A DNA stretch of 64,000 nt from Lathyrus oleraceus (GCF_024323335.1 NC_066579.1:128424854-128488853), one strand, 5' to 3'. Counted from the first letter of the stretch, positions 1 to 14,689 are shown. Numbers and translations: made by a program. Notes: generated by a model from the letters alone, not told the origin.

Positions 1-730
1 TGTATCCATTATCCCTTCTCTTCGCCATGGTTTCCTTAGACAAAACCGAGGGAAAACCCCATGTCTCATTATGTTCTCGAATCGGAGTTATCCACGATGA
101 CGGAGCCGCGACATCCATGATCATCAATGTCTCTCCTAGGGATTTGATTCATGGTATTTTCCTAGTTTCTTGCATGAAAGAATGACTAGTACCATGACTC
201 CTTGTGTTGGCAAGCCTGAATAACACATCACTACGAGTATGTTCTTCTCATGGAACATGGGAAATCTTGAATGTCTTGAATTTCGCTAGCTTTATGGTAG
301 TTAGCTTGAGGTATCGTTTCAATAACGATTTTTTGGCATAAGTCTCCCATGTTATATGAGAAATGACCAACTGGTAGCTCATTTGTAGCTTAATATAGTT
401 AGCCCCAATTTCTTTAGCTAGTATGATCCTTTCTATTAATGCCTTGTATTCATCTTGGTTTTTGTTGGTTGGGAACTCGAACCTCAGATAAAATCTACTA
501 CAAGACTAAATCCTCTTTCCAAAATTACTCACGTGCTACTTCCTTGTCTATTGGATGATTTTTCAGTGAGTACCACCAAGAAGTCAATGAATAATTGGGT
601 TTTCAAAGACTTTTTTTCCTTAAAAGATGTCTCGAACTCAGAAAAATCTATGTACCACTTCGTCAAAAGTTGTTGCACAAATGCGGAAAATTTGGATCTG
701 GAATCTCCCAACTCAAATCCGAATCTCTGA
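1..730 (-). pseudogene. Ty3/gypsy pol remnant (RNase H region)
   Basis: Translated on the minus strand, this stretch resembles the RNase H part of plant Ty3/gypsy polyproteins. Recognisable blocks are a segment ending FIDFLVVLTEKSSNRQGSS (tether plus the first RNase H strand), then EFPTNKNQDEYKALIERI and a late block FKTFKISHVP followed by SDVLFRLANTRS. In intact elements the corresponding blocks carry the NNQAEYEALI and ADALSKLAS motifs. In-frame stops and shifts break the frame, so it is a fossil. The upstream reverse transcriptase is not found at 730-1300, and integrase would lie left of the window. Lineage (Tat/Ogre-like) is inferred from motif style only. Confidence 0.6.
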
Positions 731-993
731 CTTACCAGTTCGTAACCTCCCCAGGTTGCTAAATCTAATATGCATCTAGCTTATGATTCCAATGGTTTCC
801 CCTAATCTATGGTCTCTTTTTAGTTTCGTCGATCACAACTTCATCAGATATCAGAATTAAGAGAAATGAAAGTAGAAATCTGAAATAATCAATGCAGTCG
901 ACTACCGTTTCTTCTTCGATTCTTCGATGTCAACATCTTCAGTTTCCTCGAGAGCTCTACAGGGAAGCGAGAGGAAGAATATCATACCAATGT

Positions 994-1245
994 CTAGGAT
1001 TAAGTTGGAGTCAAAAGGTAATTTCTATGAATGTCGGGACGAAGCCTTGCAATCCACTGCTCGGCCTGGCTGCGACCACACTCCCCACCATTGTCAGGGT
1101 AATTATGGAGTCCCCATATCTAGGGTTGAGCCAGGGTCAAAAGGAAATTTCTATGAAAGTCGGGACGAAGCCATGCAATCCACCACTTGGCCTGGCTATA
1201 ACCGCGCTCCCCACCGTTACTGGGGTGATTATGGATTCGACTCTA
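994..1245. repeat. Two-copy tandem duplication, 126-bp unit
   Basis: Bases 994-1119 and 1120-1245 are tandem copies sharing blocks such as TTTCTATGAA, GTCGGGACGAAGCC and CTCGGCCTGGCT (second copy CTTGGCCTGGCT). The period is 126 bp, a multiple of three, so the overlapping plus-strand open frame survives the duplication. No protein family is recognisable in either frame, so I treat it as repeat DNA rather than a gene. Confidence 0.75.
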
Positions 1246-1739
1246 GAAGGATAGTACAAGTTCATAGTTAAAGACGCATGTGCCACATCTCAAAAAATAC
1301 GATCCTTCGCGAAGTCGTAGAAGAAATGATTTGAGCAAATTCACCATCGAAATTTGTTTATTCCAAAGAAGGAAAACAAAAATATCAATAAAACCCTTAA
1401 AAGAAAAAGAAAATGGTCATTACAATCGTATTTAGGTTCGAAAGTCGATTATGCAAGGGGAAGGTATTAGCATCCCGCATGTCTGTTGTACTCAACGGCA
1501 ACCTTTCAGTTAAACTTGTGATTGAATGTTAGCTATTGTTATTTGTTTTCTTCGGGTGATAAAGATGTAAAAGGAAAATAAAAGGGTTCACAAAAATATT
1601 TTTATTAATGTGCCTGACGAGATTGCAGGTCTCGCTTCTACGTATCTCCGGATGCAATGGAGAACTCAAGGCTACGTAGATCTGGGTAGCAAATGATTGT
1701 TGGTTGATTGAGTTTTGAGAACAAGTGTTTAGGTCACAT

Positions 1740-2285
1740 TATAGTGGTTTAAACATTGGCTTGTATGCTCGCAGATAGAAGACTTAGGTTTTGTTTATTT
1801 TGTGATATAAATGATCCTGTTTGGTCTCATTTTAACAGTTTAAACGTTTAGTTGTATGCTCGTGCATGGGAGGCTTAAGCGCTTATTGTATATGCATTAG
1901 AAAGGATTAAACAATGTTTGTTTATAAAAAGGTTTTGATCATACGGGGGATAGAAAAAAGATAGGTTTGATTGGTTGGTTTGTTTCATTGAACAAATGTT
2001 TATATCGCATTCTACAGTTAAACATTGGCTTGCATACTTGCGGTGGAGACTTAAGCGCTAGTTTGTATATGCATTAGAAAGGATTAAGCAATGTTCTTTT
2101 GAAAAAGATTTTGATTGATTAAAGTTTATTGTGGTGAAAAGATGTTTAGATCACATTCTAACGGTTAAACGTTGGCTTGCATGCTCGCGGTGGAGACTTA
2201 AGGGCTAGTTTGTATACACATTAGAAAGGATTAAGCAATTTTCTTTTGAAAAAAAGTAATTTTGATTGCACGGGGGAAAGCATAT
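1740..2285. repeat. Degenerate tandem repeat, about four copies
   Basis: A block of the form TTAAACATTGGCTTG, TGCTCGCGG, GAGACTTAAGCGC, ATGCATTAGAAAGGATTAA recurs at about 1750, 1845, 2018 and 2165. The spacing is irregular (about 95 to 170 bp). The last two copies are the most alike. Upstream, 1430-1690 has phrases typical of noncoding parts of legume gypsy elements (GCAAGGGGAAGGTATTAGCA, TGTACTCAACGG). This is probably untranslated retroelement sequence. Confidence 0.65.
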
Positions 2286-5230
2286 AAGTTTGATGTGTTG
2301 TGTTTTTTTACTTAAATGACGAATATTCGGTGAGAACGAGATGTGAGCCTCGGGACCAAGTATTCGGGGTATTACTGGAATGCTAGACTCCTACGATACC
2401 TTTTTTATTCAATGTATTATGGACAATGAACATGTTATAAGATTGTTCAAATATTCCACTGGAATGCTAGACTCCAACGGCCTCTCCTTGCGTACAAGTT
2501 TTTATGTTAATTGTTATAGGAACAAAAGAGTGAACGGATGAATAGCCCAAGACGTGTGCCTCAAGACCGACCATTCGAGGATTCAGGGAATGTGAGACTC
2601 CAAGGATCATCCTCTTTCGTGTTTGTTTAAGAATAAATTTTATTGTTGTGCTTATCGGAAGAATATTTGAATTGTGTCGAATCGTTTTAATCGAGTTTGA
2701 AAATGCCACTTGGTGTTGGACCATGGTTTTTTGCTTATTGAAAAGGTTCATTTTAAGTCATCTTATTAATTAGCGATTTAATTACCAAGATGATCAAAAG
2801 ATATGGTTAAATTATGAGTAACATGATGAAAAATACAAAGTTAATCATAATGTGCTCAAAGTTGGTTTGTGCAGAATGACAATATGAGTGGAATGTCAAA
2901 CACAAAGATCATAAAGTGGCAAAAATATTCATCAATGTATCGAAAATTTTTGTAGCATAACAGTAGAATTTTTTTGAATCCGTGAACCAAAGTCCGATTT
3001 TAAATGCAATGAAAAATTAAACGGCAATTACATAAATATTAAGATAACATTTACAAATTTATTTACAACATAGGTGCCTAAAAAAAAGATTAATGGGTCT
3101 AACATCTCACATCCAAATGGTCCAAGTGATAGATTTTAAACTTTAATCTTAAAAAAATATGAATAATAAATAATAATATTCAAATAAATATCATAACAAA
3201 ACTAGAAGTAGGGCTGACTTTTTAAATATAAAAAAAAATGATAACTCGTTTTTTTTCCGATACACAAATCAAAGTTCATCCTTCCAATCTCAACTAAACT
3301 AAGAACGATAAAAGAAAGTTAATGGAGGAAAAATAACGGCGAATTTGGGATGAAGTAGCGGCACGATTGTGTCATGCATGGAGGTCACGGTTGAGTGCAG
3401 TGGTACAGTGAGAATCAAATATTGGACTTGGATTCGTGGCGGCGTTGCAGATCAAAATAATGTAAAATAGTAATTGGAATTTGGCTAGGTTTCTGGCCAT
3501 TTCTGCAGCTATGAATTAGAGATTTCAAATCACATTTACGATAGGTTAGGTATTTGAGAAATGAGATCGAGAATAATGGGATGCGCGACTTGTTCCACTA
3601 ATCAGATTGCGAGTGCAGATAGTGACATAGGAGAAAGGAGAATGTGTGGAGGTTTGTTGTTTTGTGGGGAGTTTAAAGTTCAGGGAGGAGGAGATTTGAG
3701 AATATATGTGTGGAGTGGTAGTGATGAAGAGGAAAAGTTCATTGATTTTTTTAAGGAGCGACTTCTGAGAATTCAATAATATGAGAGACGAGAGTATTTT
3801 CGAAAAATCAACCATAAAAAGAATAGTTGGATTTTTCTGTTCATCCTGAGAGAGTGCATTAGTTTGTATCTAAATCACGTGAGAGAGGACCGTTGTCTTG
3901 GCATGAGCGTTTTGATGGGGTAATGAACAAAAATGTATTTTTGCTGCTTGGGTGGGCCACATGTCTTATAGTTATCGGAGGGTTTTCTTAGTATCATTAG
4001 ATATCAACAACAAAATGTGAGAAAGAGATATTTTTCATTTTGATTTTATTTATTACTAGCGTCGAGATGGACACAATGTCCGTCTGTCCACTTTTTTAAT
4101 AGATATACATGAAAATATATACGATATTGTTTTATTTAATGTTAATTTTAATTGGAAGTTATATAAAAAGTTAATAGTAGGAAGTTATGTGAAAGAAGAT
4201 AATAGTGATTTTAATATAGGTTATTAGAAGTTATTATGTAAGTTATCTAAGAGTAAAATTGATAGAAAAATAGGCTACACCAAAACCAAGTTTTTCCTTT
4301 ATATATTGTTATAGATTATTATTATTAATTCAATTAATTTCTAATTTTTGATTGGCTAGAAAGATGAAAGATGGATAGTGAACACGAGCCTTTGATTAAC
4401 TTGAATTCGATGGTCAAAATTAAATCAAAGAAACTCAAATGCTAACAAATTTTAAAAATGTCTACAATGCCCCTTCTAGAAGCTTTAATTGATAAAAAAA
4501 AACTAATTAAACTAATTAAAACAAATAGAAACTCACTCATTTTAAAATTACCACTATAAAATTAAAATGAAAATATGATTATTCCTATTTAAATTTTTCG
4601 AACAATTTGATAAAAAGATAAAAATAAAATAACTCAAAACGAATAAACATCAAGCGCAAAAGTACTCGAGAAATTAAAATGAATGTACTAAAATGATCAA
4701 CACAAAATAATATTCTGGAAAATAGACAGGTTTTTATTAAAATTTTAAGTAATTAATGTTTGGTTGAAAAGGCTCAGGCTTATCAAAATGTGACTGAAAA
4801 AATAGTCAAAAAATTAAAATGAGCACGCCAGATTAAACTATGTGGATCATAGATTAATAATACTGACGCCTGCAAGCTCGATTTGAAAAAAAATTTACCC
4901 GCTAAGTTTGTACACAATCGAGAATCGATTCAACCAATCTGTTTGTAGACCCAAAAGTTTATTCTAGCCAACATTTTACGTATTATGTGTGATGAAATGG
5001 TGTTATGCTATGCAGGTGATATAAAGTGAAGTAAGGTAGAATGTATGAAAGTTTTAAAATGTCCAAACAAAATTGGGGTATGACAACTTGGATATCGTAA
5101 GTTTATAGTTAACATCGGGCATCAGGCTAACATCAGGGTTCATTTTAGGCGTACTGCAGATTCACAAAAGAATCTCCCTGGATCTACTTGAGATAGGAAC
5201 CCACTCTGGAGCAGGAGGGAGGTCGGGAAA
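2286..5230. other. AT-rich intergenic DNA without a recognisable gene
   Basis: Between 2300 and 2620 a phrase of the type GGAATGCTAGACTCC(T/A)ACG recurs at about 2380 and 2461, with a related GGAATGTGAGACTCCAAGG near 2589. This suggests decayed tandem units continuing from the repeat on the left. From about 2760 to 5100 the DNA is AT-rich. The short open frames, for example around 3546-3815 on both strands, show no domain, codon bias or splice pattern that would support a gene. Confidence 0.5.
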
Positions 5231-5425
5231 CCTTAACCCCGTCTATCAGAAAACGAATTGTCGAAGCATTGGACATAGCAATTCGACGAGCCAACCGCTT
5301 CCACGGCCGCCCGCAACTTGGATACCGTTATATTTTTATTTTTTCCTCTGATGTGTGCTCCTCCGTGTCTTTCTGCTAGAGAAGCCAGAACAGGAGAACA
5401 AAGACAAAATGTATGAGTACATTTC

Positions 5426-5575
5426 CAATACGGACTTAATGCATTACTGCGATTCCGATACAACTTAAGCATATTCCAAGCTTATTGTGTATTCGATACG
5501 GACTTAAAGCATGTTTGCGATGCCGATACGGCTTAACGCAATTTTGCAATTTTGATATGGCTCAAACACATGCCC
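5426..5575. repeat. Short interspersed direct repeats (ATACGGACTTAA type)
   Basis: The phrase (C/G)ATACGG(A/C)(C)TTAA recurs at about 5428, 5455, 5495 and 5524, each followed by a GCA(T/A) and TTGCGAT-like stretch. It lies just left of the Tat-like copy A and is probably part of its noncoding internal region. No gene is visible at 5576-6600: the overlapping short frames on both strands look like chance frames. Confidence 0.45.
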
Positions 5576-6605
5576 CACATATGAGGCCTATTAAATGCGT
5601 TTTTGCATAGCTGGCGCCCCTCCCTCTGACTTGACCAATCCCAAGGTATATGTGATGGAGCCTGGAGACGTCCACCTTGATCTGAGGCAAATCTTAGGTG
5701 AAGGGATGAGGATCCTACCCTTGGTTGAGTAATGGTCTTCTATGACATGGAGAATAATACAAAATGTGACTATATAACCTCAACTTTTCTGGTCCTATGC
5801 ATTGCCCGAAAAATGCAAGCAAATCGTAAAATACAATATGCATATATGTATGAACTATTACGTTACTACAATAAATGCCAAAGACAACAAGCAAATACAT
5901 CAAGAAAAAATAGAAGTCGAGCTCATTCGATGCACCGAGTTTCAAAAAAGAAAGAAATTTCAAGAAGCACTCTCAATATCTTATTACAGTCAAGTGCATT
6001 GTTTCTTTCATAAAGAGAAGTAATAAGGGATCTCATACTCACAACAAACATTCCACCACCATCGAAGAGCATCGGTATTCTGATCCAAAATCTAAAGTTG
6101 ATTAAGACTTTACATGATAAAAGAAGAAGTCTGGAGCTACAACAATTCGTAACGACGATAAGGTTAAAGCGAAGACTGACACAAAGCTTTAAAGCTAATG
6201 ATACTTGAAACACCAAGGTAAAATATTTTATCAGATGCCAAAAGTTATTACACCCGCGACAAAAAATACTAGGAAACATTATAGGAAATAAATAATACAA
6301 ACAAATAAAAATCATGTTGAGGCCTCGATACCGCCTCCCTGATTTACCCTAGAAGCAGACTTAAAACGGGTATAGTGCCTCAGAAGAAATTATTGCATCC
6401 AGACACAACTCTATCGCCTGCTCCATAACTTCTTCTCAAACTCTAAGCACAACTCGTATAGTCTGTTCAAGAGCATCATGAGGCGCGCGTTTCATGCCGA
6501 CCAACTTATCTTGGAGAGCTTTTAAGGTATATATGTTTTTCTAGTACTTTCCACCTGATGAGTTTTCTCCTTAACATAAGCAGAGGCAACATCATACCGC
6601 TCCTC

Positions 6606-8579
<1,974 letters not shown>

Positions 8580-8807
8580 CCTAACCCAAAGTAGGAAATG
8601 CTAAAAATAAAGCTATAAGTAGAAGAATATCTGGTTTAAAGGATTGAAGAAGTTGGAGTAATGAAAAAGGGAAAAAGATTTAAACAAAACTCTTAATCAC
8701 TTTTAGTAGTATTCTCGACAAGGAAGAATACAAGTGTTTCTCTATAAAAGTGACCAAAAGCTTGAGAGCTAAAGGGATGAAAAAACTTCTAATTATCCAA
8801 CGCACCC

Positions 8808-8815
8808 TATTTATA
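8808..8815 (-). promoter_or_regulatory. Minus-strand TATA box of the antisense ORF, copy A
   Basis: The minus strand reads TATAAATA about 230 bp upstream of the ATG at 8579. Copy C has the same box in the same orientation at 51217-51224, about 236 bp upstream of its ATG at 50981. The shared spacing and the homologous sequence between box and ATG support a real or ancestral antisense promoter. Confidence 0.5.
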
Positions 8816-9470
8816 AGCAATGGAAACTGAAGGATTAATACCTGGTATGAACAAATATCATAAGTTCAACGGCTACAACTCCACGCAGGAAAACACGTTA
8901 AACTCAAGGGCACTTAAGCACTCTATGAAATTTTCCATATTATAGCTAGTCACATCATAAACACATATAAGAAATGGATGACGAGGCGTATCAATGATGG
9001 AACCACATTAAATGTGCATGTTCCCCATTAGTTTTCAAAAATCTGATCCTAAGTGATTCAGTTCTACTTCACGCTGAACTACAAAATAAGGCTCGGTCAT
9101 CGATACTTAAGGCTTACTACGACTTCTACATCGCCCAACAAAGCCTTTGGGGAAACTCTTTTGGACCGGCCAAAAGGCCCAACTGACCAAGGCCCAATCC
9201 ATTCCAATCTCATTCTACTCGACCCAACATATAAATAATAGCTCACACATTATAAAAAGGTACACAATCTTTGATCTTCAATTTGGTTTTACTCATCTTG
9301 AGTCTTAAACTGACTTTTGCATTGAAGTGCTAACCATGTAGGTCCATCATGCATCATTGTAAGGGAGACCGGAGCCACCGTCCAAGTTAACAATTATTCA
9401 TCTCTCATCATTTTTGGTTCCTTATTGAAGCATAAACATCCATTTCTGGTTCCCGAATGGAACACCTTGT
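8816..9470 (+). mobile_element. LTR-like segment of Tat-like copy A
   Basis: It contains AAAGCCTTTGGGGAAACTCT, a plus-strand TATA box (TATAAAAAGG at 9251), and a downstream stretch with TACTCATCTTGA-like, GAACTGACTTG-like, CTAACCATG(T/C)AGGTCCA and GACCACC-like phrases. Copy C has the same phrases in the same order (51500-51780). The order (promoter, then transcribed leader) fits U3-R-U5 in plus orientation. The left edge is not defined. Confidence 0.5.
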
Positions 9471-9609
9471 GATAACTATTTTTATCCCAAACATAAAATA
9501 CTACCATTTTAAGATAAGATAAATTCTCTAAACTATTTTGATATCATTCATATATAAATATGAGGCCTTTTCTATATGGCATCCATGCCAGGACATATAT
9601 ATTTTTTTT

Positions 9610-9708
9610 ATTGTTGTGCTTGCAAAAAGTATAGTAGAGTGATGACCCTCATATGTGATTGAGAGCAAAAGAGTCTGTATGTTTTTCTATTGGAAATTTA
9701 TGAATCCC
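9610..9708. repeat. Left part of a dispersed repeat split by the Athila-like element
   Basis: This piece, with GCTTGCAAAAAG, GAGTGATGACCCTC and GTGATTGAGAGC, matches 19451-19548. It continues on the far side of the element at 14231-14580. Together they correspond to the uninterrupted copy at 19450-19895. Confidence 0.7.
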
Positions 9709-10587
9709 TAATGAGACTCTGTCATTACATGTTTTCGACAAAATTTTGGAGCAATTTCATTAAAATATGGAGTCAATATGAAGCAAAAGTGTCAAATAAG
9801 TGCTTAGAATAACCAAGTGTAGAGAACTCTGGACTAAGTAAATATTGGTGAAAAAATCACAAAAGGACAAAAAGATATTGGATTTCTCGTGCCCCATCGT
9901 GGGTACAATATAAGCCATTGCATGCATGATACTTCTCATTATGGGCACAATGGTCTTTTATTTTGGGCTTTTTTTACGCATTCAGACAACTTTAAATGAG
10001 AATTTTTGTCATATTTTCAAGGGTTTTTCATTTTTTTACTCAAAAGTGATGGCAATGAGTCCCAAGAAGGTAGTTTTGAAATCATTGGACGCCATTAAAG
10101 GCCAAACTCTTCAAGGATTTCATATGCAATCATCTTCTCAATTCTTGGTATATGATTGTATTACTATGAGTAACTAAATTACTCTAGATTAGGTTTTGTT
10201 TGATGAACTTATTTTGAACCTGTTGGATTATATGTTTAGTTTGATGTGTTTTATGAATAATTGAAGTTATATTTTATATTTATTATCCTTGTTCTTAATG
10301 CTTATTATTTGTGGACGCCCTGATAATATGAGCTTAGACGAGTATGGATTACTGACCCTAAGCTTATGAGGCTGAATTAGGATGATATGGATTCACGGTA
10401 ATACCTAGTCGCTTTTCTCGTATTGAATCATAACAAATTTACTTTTCACATTAAAACTTGAAAAAAAGAAATAATAGTTACTTTCATTATTCATAAAATC
10501 GTAGTTTTGTTAAATGAAAATCCTCGCGGAGACGATATCTTTAAGTATTACTTCGACATTATCGGCACACTTGCCGATAAGTCATCA
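9709..10587 (+). repeat. 5' LTR of the Athila-like element
   Basis: It starts TAATGAGAC, a mutated TG start when compared with TGATGACAC in the 3' LTR, and ends GTCATCA. It is 879 bp against 1112 bp for the 3' LTR. Most of the difference is one block present in the 3' LTR (about 13790-14025) and missing here between AGGATGATA and TGGATTCACGG. Confidence 0.8.
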
Positions 10588-10593
10588 AATGTT

Positions 10594-10611
10594 TGGCGCT
10601 GTTGCCGGGGA
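10594..10611 (+). other. Primer-binding site (tRNA-Asp type)
   Basis: TGGCGCTGTTGCCGGGGA begins six bases after the 5' LTR end. It differs at one position from the TGGCGCCGTTGCCGGGGA form that I recall for Athila-type elements, and is complementary to the 3' end of a tRNA (tRNA-Asp type). Confidence 0.75.
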
Positions 10612-10750
10612 TTGTTGATAATTTCAACAAGGTAACGCTTATGCGACGTTCATTTTTTTTGTTTTTAGTTTCATTTTTAGTTTTTAATTGAGTTATTTGC
10701 TTTTTTTTTCATTTTCTTTGGTTTGATGCAGTTCTACTGTCTATTTGTTT

Positions 10751-11910
10751 ATGCGAGGTTCTGGATCAGAGGTAATACCTTTTGATCTAGAGATTGAAAA
10801 TATTGCACGAGCAAACCGGAAAGCATCAAGAGAAGCACTTTTAGAGAAACAAGCTTTAGTATAAAAAGATTCACCTATTCCTTCTGATAATGCAAGCAAA
10901 GAAGAAGAAACAACCACGGCGGCTCCACCAGCTCAAATCATAGGGGACTACTACAAATGAACCGGTGCAAGGAAAACTTCTATGATTTTCATACTCGTTA
11001 ACACTTCTAATTTTGAAATTAAAAACTATGTGCTTTCAGGTTTAAGGGATAATCTGTTCGATGGAAATGTGATCCCAGATCCATAGGAGCATCTAGCTCG
11101 CTTTTATGAAAAAACCTTAATGTGCATACCAACTAGTGTGACTGAAGATCAGGTAAAGTTAAGGTTGTTCAGTTTCTTATTGATTGGGAGAGCTAAAAAC
11201 TGGTTTTTGTGTCTTCCCAATGGCACAATTGGTACATGGAAGGAGTTAGAAGACAAATTTCTAGATAGGTTCTTCACCACCATCCAGTTTTCTAAAAGAA
11301 GATCCAAAATCACAAACTTCGGGCAACAAGAGATTGAGTCCTTGTACGATTCATGAGAGAGGTTCAAATTGTTATTACGAAGGTGTCCAAATCATAACAT
11401 GAGCAACATGGAACAAATGAAAAATTTCATCAAAGGGCTCAGAAGTCAAACACAAATGTTATTAGATGCCTTAGGTCGGGGTACCATTTGAACCATGACC
11501 AAAGTATAGGTGAAAGAGTTAGTTGAGAAGGTTTGCTTGAATGAGTACCGCTCAAAGAGTTAAAGGAGAGTCAAGGTTGAAACGACAAGTACACCGAAGG
11601 GTGTGTTAACTCTAGACACTCAGATTGTATTGCTAGCTCGGATCGAAATCCTACATAGTTGATTGGAAGAAAGCAACCTTAATAAAGATAATGTAAGCTA
11701 GGTACAACTCTTGAAATGCGATATTTGCAGAGAAGGACAAGCAAATGGGATGTGTTCACCAAGAGGCTCAAGTGAAGAAGTTCAATTTGCAAATTTCCAA
11801 AAGAATAATCCATACTCCAACACCTGCAATCTAATGGGAGGAAACCCATTAGTAAATTTTAAGTTCAATAATTTCTTATTTCAGCAAACTTCCCGCTTTC
11901 TTATTTCATA
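10751..11910 (+). pseudogene. Athila-type gag remnant
   Basis: Starting at the ATG at 10751, one reading frame runs to about 11910, interrupted by several in-frame stops but apparently no net frameshift. The best block, at 11120-11356, reads QVKLRLFSFLLIGRAKNW and TWKELEDKFLDRFF, followed after a stop by ERFKLLLRRCPNHN. This is the capsid-like retrotransposon gag pattern (RLRLFPFSL.DRA..W, then W..L...FL..FF, then ERFKELLRRCPHH). The family function is to form the virus-like particle. This copy is inactive. No zinc knuckle is visible. Confidence 0.75.
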
Positions 11911-13118
11911 ATCAAACAAAGAATGCAAGCTACAAATGAACACTTTTTCCATTATTTTCTTTGATTTACTTAATAAATGAGTTTGCGATTATGTGTTTCT
12001 TTCAGATTTATAATTTGCAACTTTATCAATGAATAGATGAACTAACAAAAAAAGAAGCACTGGATAGAAGTTGATCATGATGGAAGTTCTCTTGCGGATT
12101 GAAAGTTAAGGAAGAAAACGAAAATCAATGGACTTGTACTTAATCTCCAGATACCTCAGCTAGTAAGGTTTGAGCCTAAAATAATTTCCATTGTTTACAA
12201 TTAATTTCATTGAGTGTATTTGTGCAATTGTTATTTTATAGAGTTTGAACAATAGTTCTGATTTAGTTTATTGGTTTGATAAACACACACTAAGGCAGTT
12301 ATTTATGATAAACTCTGAGCCTTTTTAAATCTAACCCGTATGAAATAATTATATCCCTTGCTAACCATATTGAACCTAAGTCCTTTATTTCAGAGACATG
12401 ACCTTAATTATTATCCATTGGACTTGAAAGATTAAGTATTTCCACCATCTCTTTGGAGTTAGGTAGAAATTTAATTTCCCTGTCTTATACAAAATAATAA
12501 GTTTGGGGTTACTCTTGGAAGTGAGCAAAGTTTAAGTTTGGGGTTGGGGTACTAGAGATATTAGTCAAAAATTCAAAAAAATTGAGAGAAAAAACCAAGA
12601 AGTTAAAACAAATTCTTAAAAAAGAGAAAGAGAATAGTAAAGACCATAAAAATGTAAATCTCTAGTGCCGATAAATAAGGAAAATAGTTGATATGATAAA
12701 AGAAGGAGAACTAGGTACCTAACTCCAAAGGTTTAAGCCTAATTTCCCTAAATTATCCTACATGAACATAAGCCCCATTACAAACGAGAAAGTCCTCATA
12801 TAGTGTGTGTTTTGATTACTTTGATTAATTTTATTAAAAAAATTCAAATTCAATATAAAATGTTTTTGCACGTTGATTGAGAGATTACTTGTCAATTTGA
12901 GTGAAATAATGGTGAGAAAAGAGACAAGTTGAGTATTGGCATGTTGAAAGTATTATTCAAAATTTTCTTGATTGAAGTTTGGAGCGGAAATGATGATCAT
13001 GTAACAAAAATACAAAAAGGTGATGTTCATTGGTTATAGTAGCACTTTATTTTTATATTGAAATGTGCAGTTGCAAATAAGTTACTTGAGGACAAGCAAC
13101 ATATTAAGCATGTGATTG
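11911..13118 (+). other. Noncoding 3' internal region of the Athila-like element
   Basis: No coding sequence is visible. The phrase TAAGTTTGGGGTT occurs twice near 12500-12550. The bases just before the 3' LTR (CTTGAGGACAAGCAACAT followed by an A/G-poor stretch) look like a decayed polypurine-tract region. A large deletion between gag and this region removed pol. Confidence 0.6.
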
Positions 13119-14230
13119 TGATGACACTTTGTCATTATATGTTTTTGACAATAACTGAGCAATTTCAGTCATATGTGGAGCCAATACAAAGCAAAAGTGC
13201 CAAAGAAGTTCTTAAAATGACCATGTGTGAAGAAAATATGGAATTGGTAAAAAAATGGTGAAAAAAGGCACAAAATGACGAAAAACTACTAGATTTCTCG
13301 TGCCCCGTCGTGGGAACGATATAAGCCCTCACAGGCCACTTCTTATTGTGGGTGCGATGGGCCTTTATTTTGGGTTTTGCTTATGCGTTCTAACGCATTC
13401 TGGCACCTTTAAAAGGGAATTTTTGTCATATGTTCAAGGACTCTGCATTTTTACTTAAAAGTCACGGCAATGAGTCCCAGGAAGGCAGTTTTGAGAGCAT
13501 TGAAAGTCATTGAAGGCCAAACTTTTCAAGGATTTTACATGCAATCATCTTCTCAATTCTTGGTATTTGACTGTATTCCTATGAATAACTAAATTACTCT
13601 ATATTAAGTTTTGCCTGATGAACTTGTTTTGAACCTGTTGGATTATATGTTTATGTTTTATGAACAATTGAAGTTATATTTTCTATTTAATTATCCTTGT
13701 TCTTAATGCTTATTATTTGTGGAGGTGTTGGTAATATGAACTTAGACGATTAGGGATTACTGATCCTAAGCCTATGAGTATGAACTAGGATAATTAATCT
13801 ACCTTCGCTTGTTGAATATGGATAGGATACCACTAGTATTGGATTTTGAATTACGCACCATAATAATGCCTGGTTTCACTTTAGCCAATCAATTAGGGAT
13901 AAGAAGTCACTAGTATAAAATAATGAGCTATCCACTAAGGGATTTGGTATAGTGGTTTTGTTAATTCACCATAAAAATATAACTGGCTTACCATTCATCT
14001 AATGCACTAAACATCAACAGGGGATAAACAGGAGATTCACGGTAAAACCTAGTTGCTTTTCTCGTATTGAATTCAGAAAAAATAACTTTTCGCAAAAAAA
14101 AAATCGGACCCCTCCAATAGTTACTTTCATTATCCGCACAATCGTAGTTTTGTTAAATAGAAATCCCTGTGAAGATGATATCTTTTAGTATTACTTTGAC
14201 ATTATCGATACACTTGTCGAGAAGTCATCA
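13119..14230 (+). repeat. 3' LTR of the Athila-like element
   Basis: It begins TGATGACACTTTGTCATTA and ends GTCATCA, giving the TG...CA termini expected of an LTR. It is directly followed by the ATCCC target duplication. It carries about 230 bp (near 13790-14025) that the 5' LTR has lost. Confidence 0.8.
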
Positions 14231-14580
14231 ATCCCTCCCCTTAACCTCAAAAGTTAGGAGACTTATATATGACTTAATGGCTCAGATCCAATCAAATAAT
14301 CAGCCCCATCCACCTTTTAGGGGAACATTAATGTTGGATTGGGCGATTTCCTCCTCTCTTTGAGAAGTGGTTCCTTCTTCCATGACTTAGCCAAAACTGT
14401 TAACCCCGTAAACATTTTAAGTGTCACGTATGACCAGATATGGATAAGTGATGCTATGTTAGGGTCGGGTGGCCCAATGTTACCATTGGGCGCTTGCTCG
14501 ATTTCATTCATGTATTGAGTCTCCTCTTAAAGATCTATGGGTTGGGTCTTTCATAGCCTAATTAAGTTTTTATTGGTTCA
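14231..14580. repeat. Right part of the dispersed repeat split by the Athila-like element
   Basis: It matches 19549-19895, for example TTCCTCCTCTCTTTGAGAAG against TTCCTTCTCTCTTTAAGAAG, and AATTAAGTTTTTATTGGTTCA in both. Similarity stops at GGTTCA in both copies, which may be a true element end. Confidence 0.7.
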
Positions 14581-14689
14581 CGGTTCCTTAAGCATGAAGC
14601 TTGTGAAGGGTGAAGTGATTAACTAAATGAATTATGATTCTTGAAACTCAGTGATTTAAAATTCCCTAAGTGAATATTTCAAAGTGTCA

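Larger units (their letters stand above)
9709..14230 (+). mobile_element. Athila-like Ty3/gypsy element, internally deleted, with both LTRs
   Basis: A 4522-bp element bounded by the perfect 5-bp direct repeat ATCCC (9704-9708 and 14231-14235). The two LTRs share long stretches, including ATTTCTCGTGCCCC(A/G)TCGTGGG and ATTATCCTTGTTCTTAATGC. The primer-binding site follows the first LTR. The internal region keeps only a gag fossil plus about 1.2 kb of noncoding 3' DNA. Protease, reverse transcriptase, RNase H and integrase are missing, so it cannot have moved on its own in this form. It sits inside an older repeat whose empty relative is at 19450-19895. Confidence 0.85.

Noticed and set aside
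892..1271. Two overlapping plus-strand frames of 114-120 codons
   Set aside because: They follow from the 126-bp tandem duplication. Neither frame resembles a known family.
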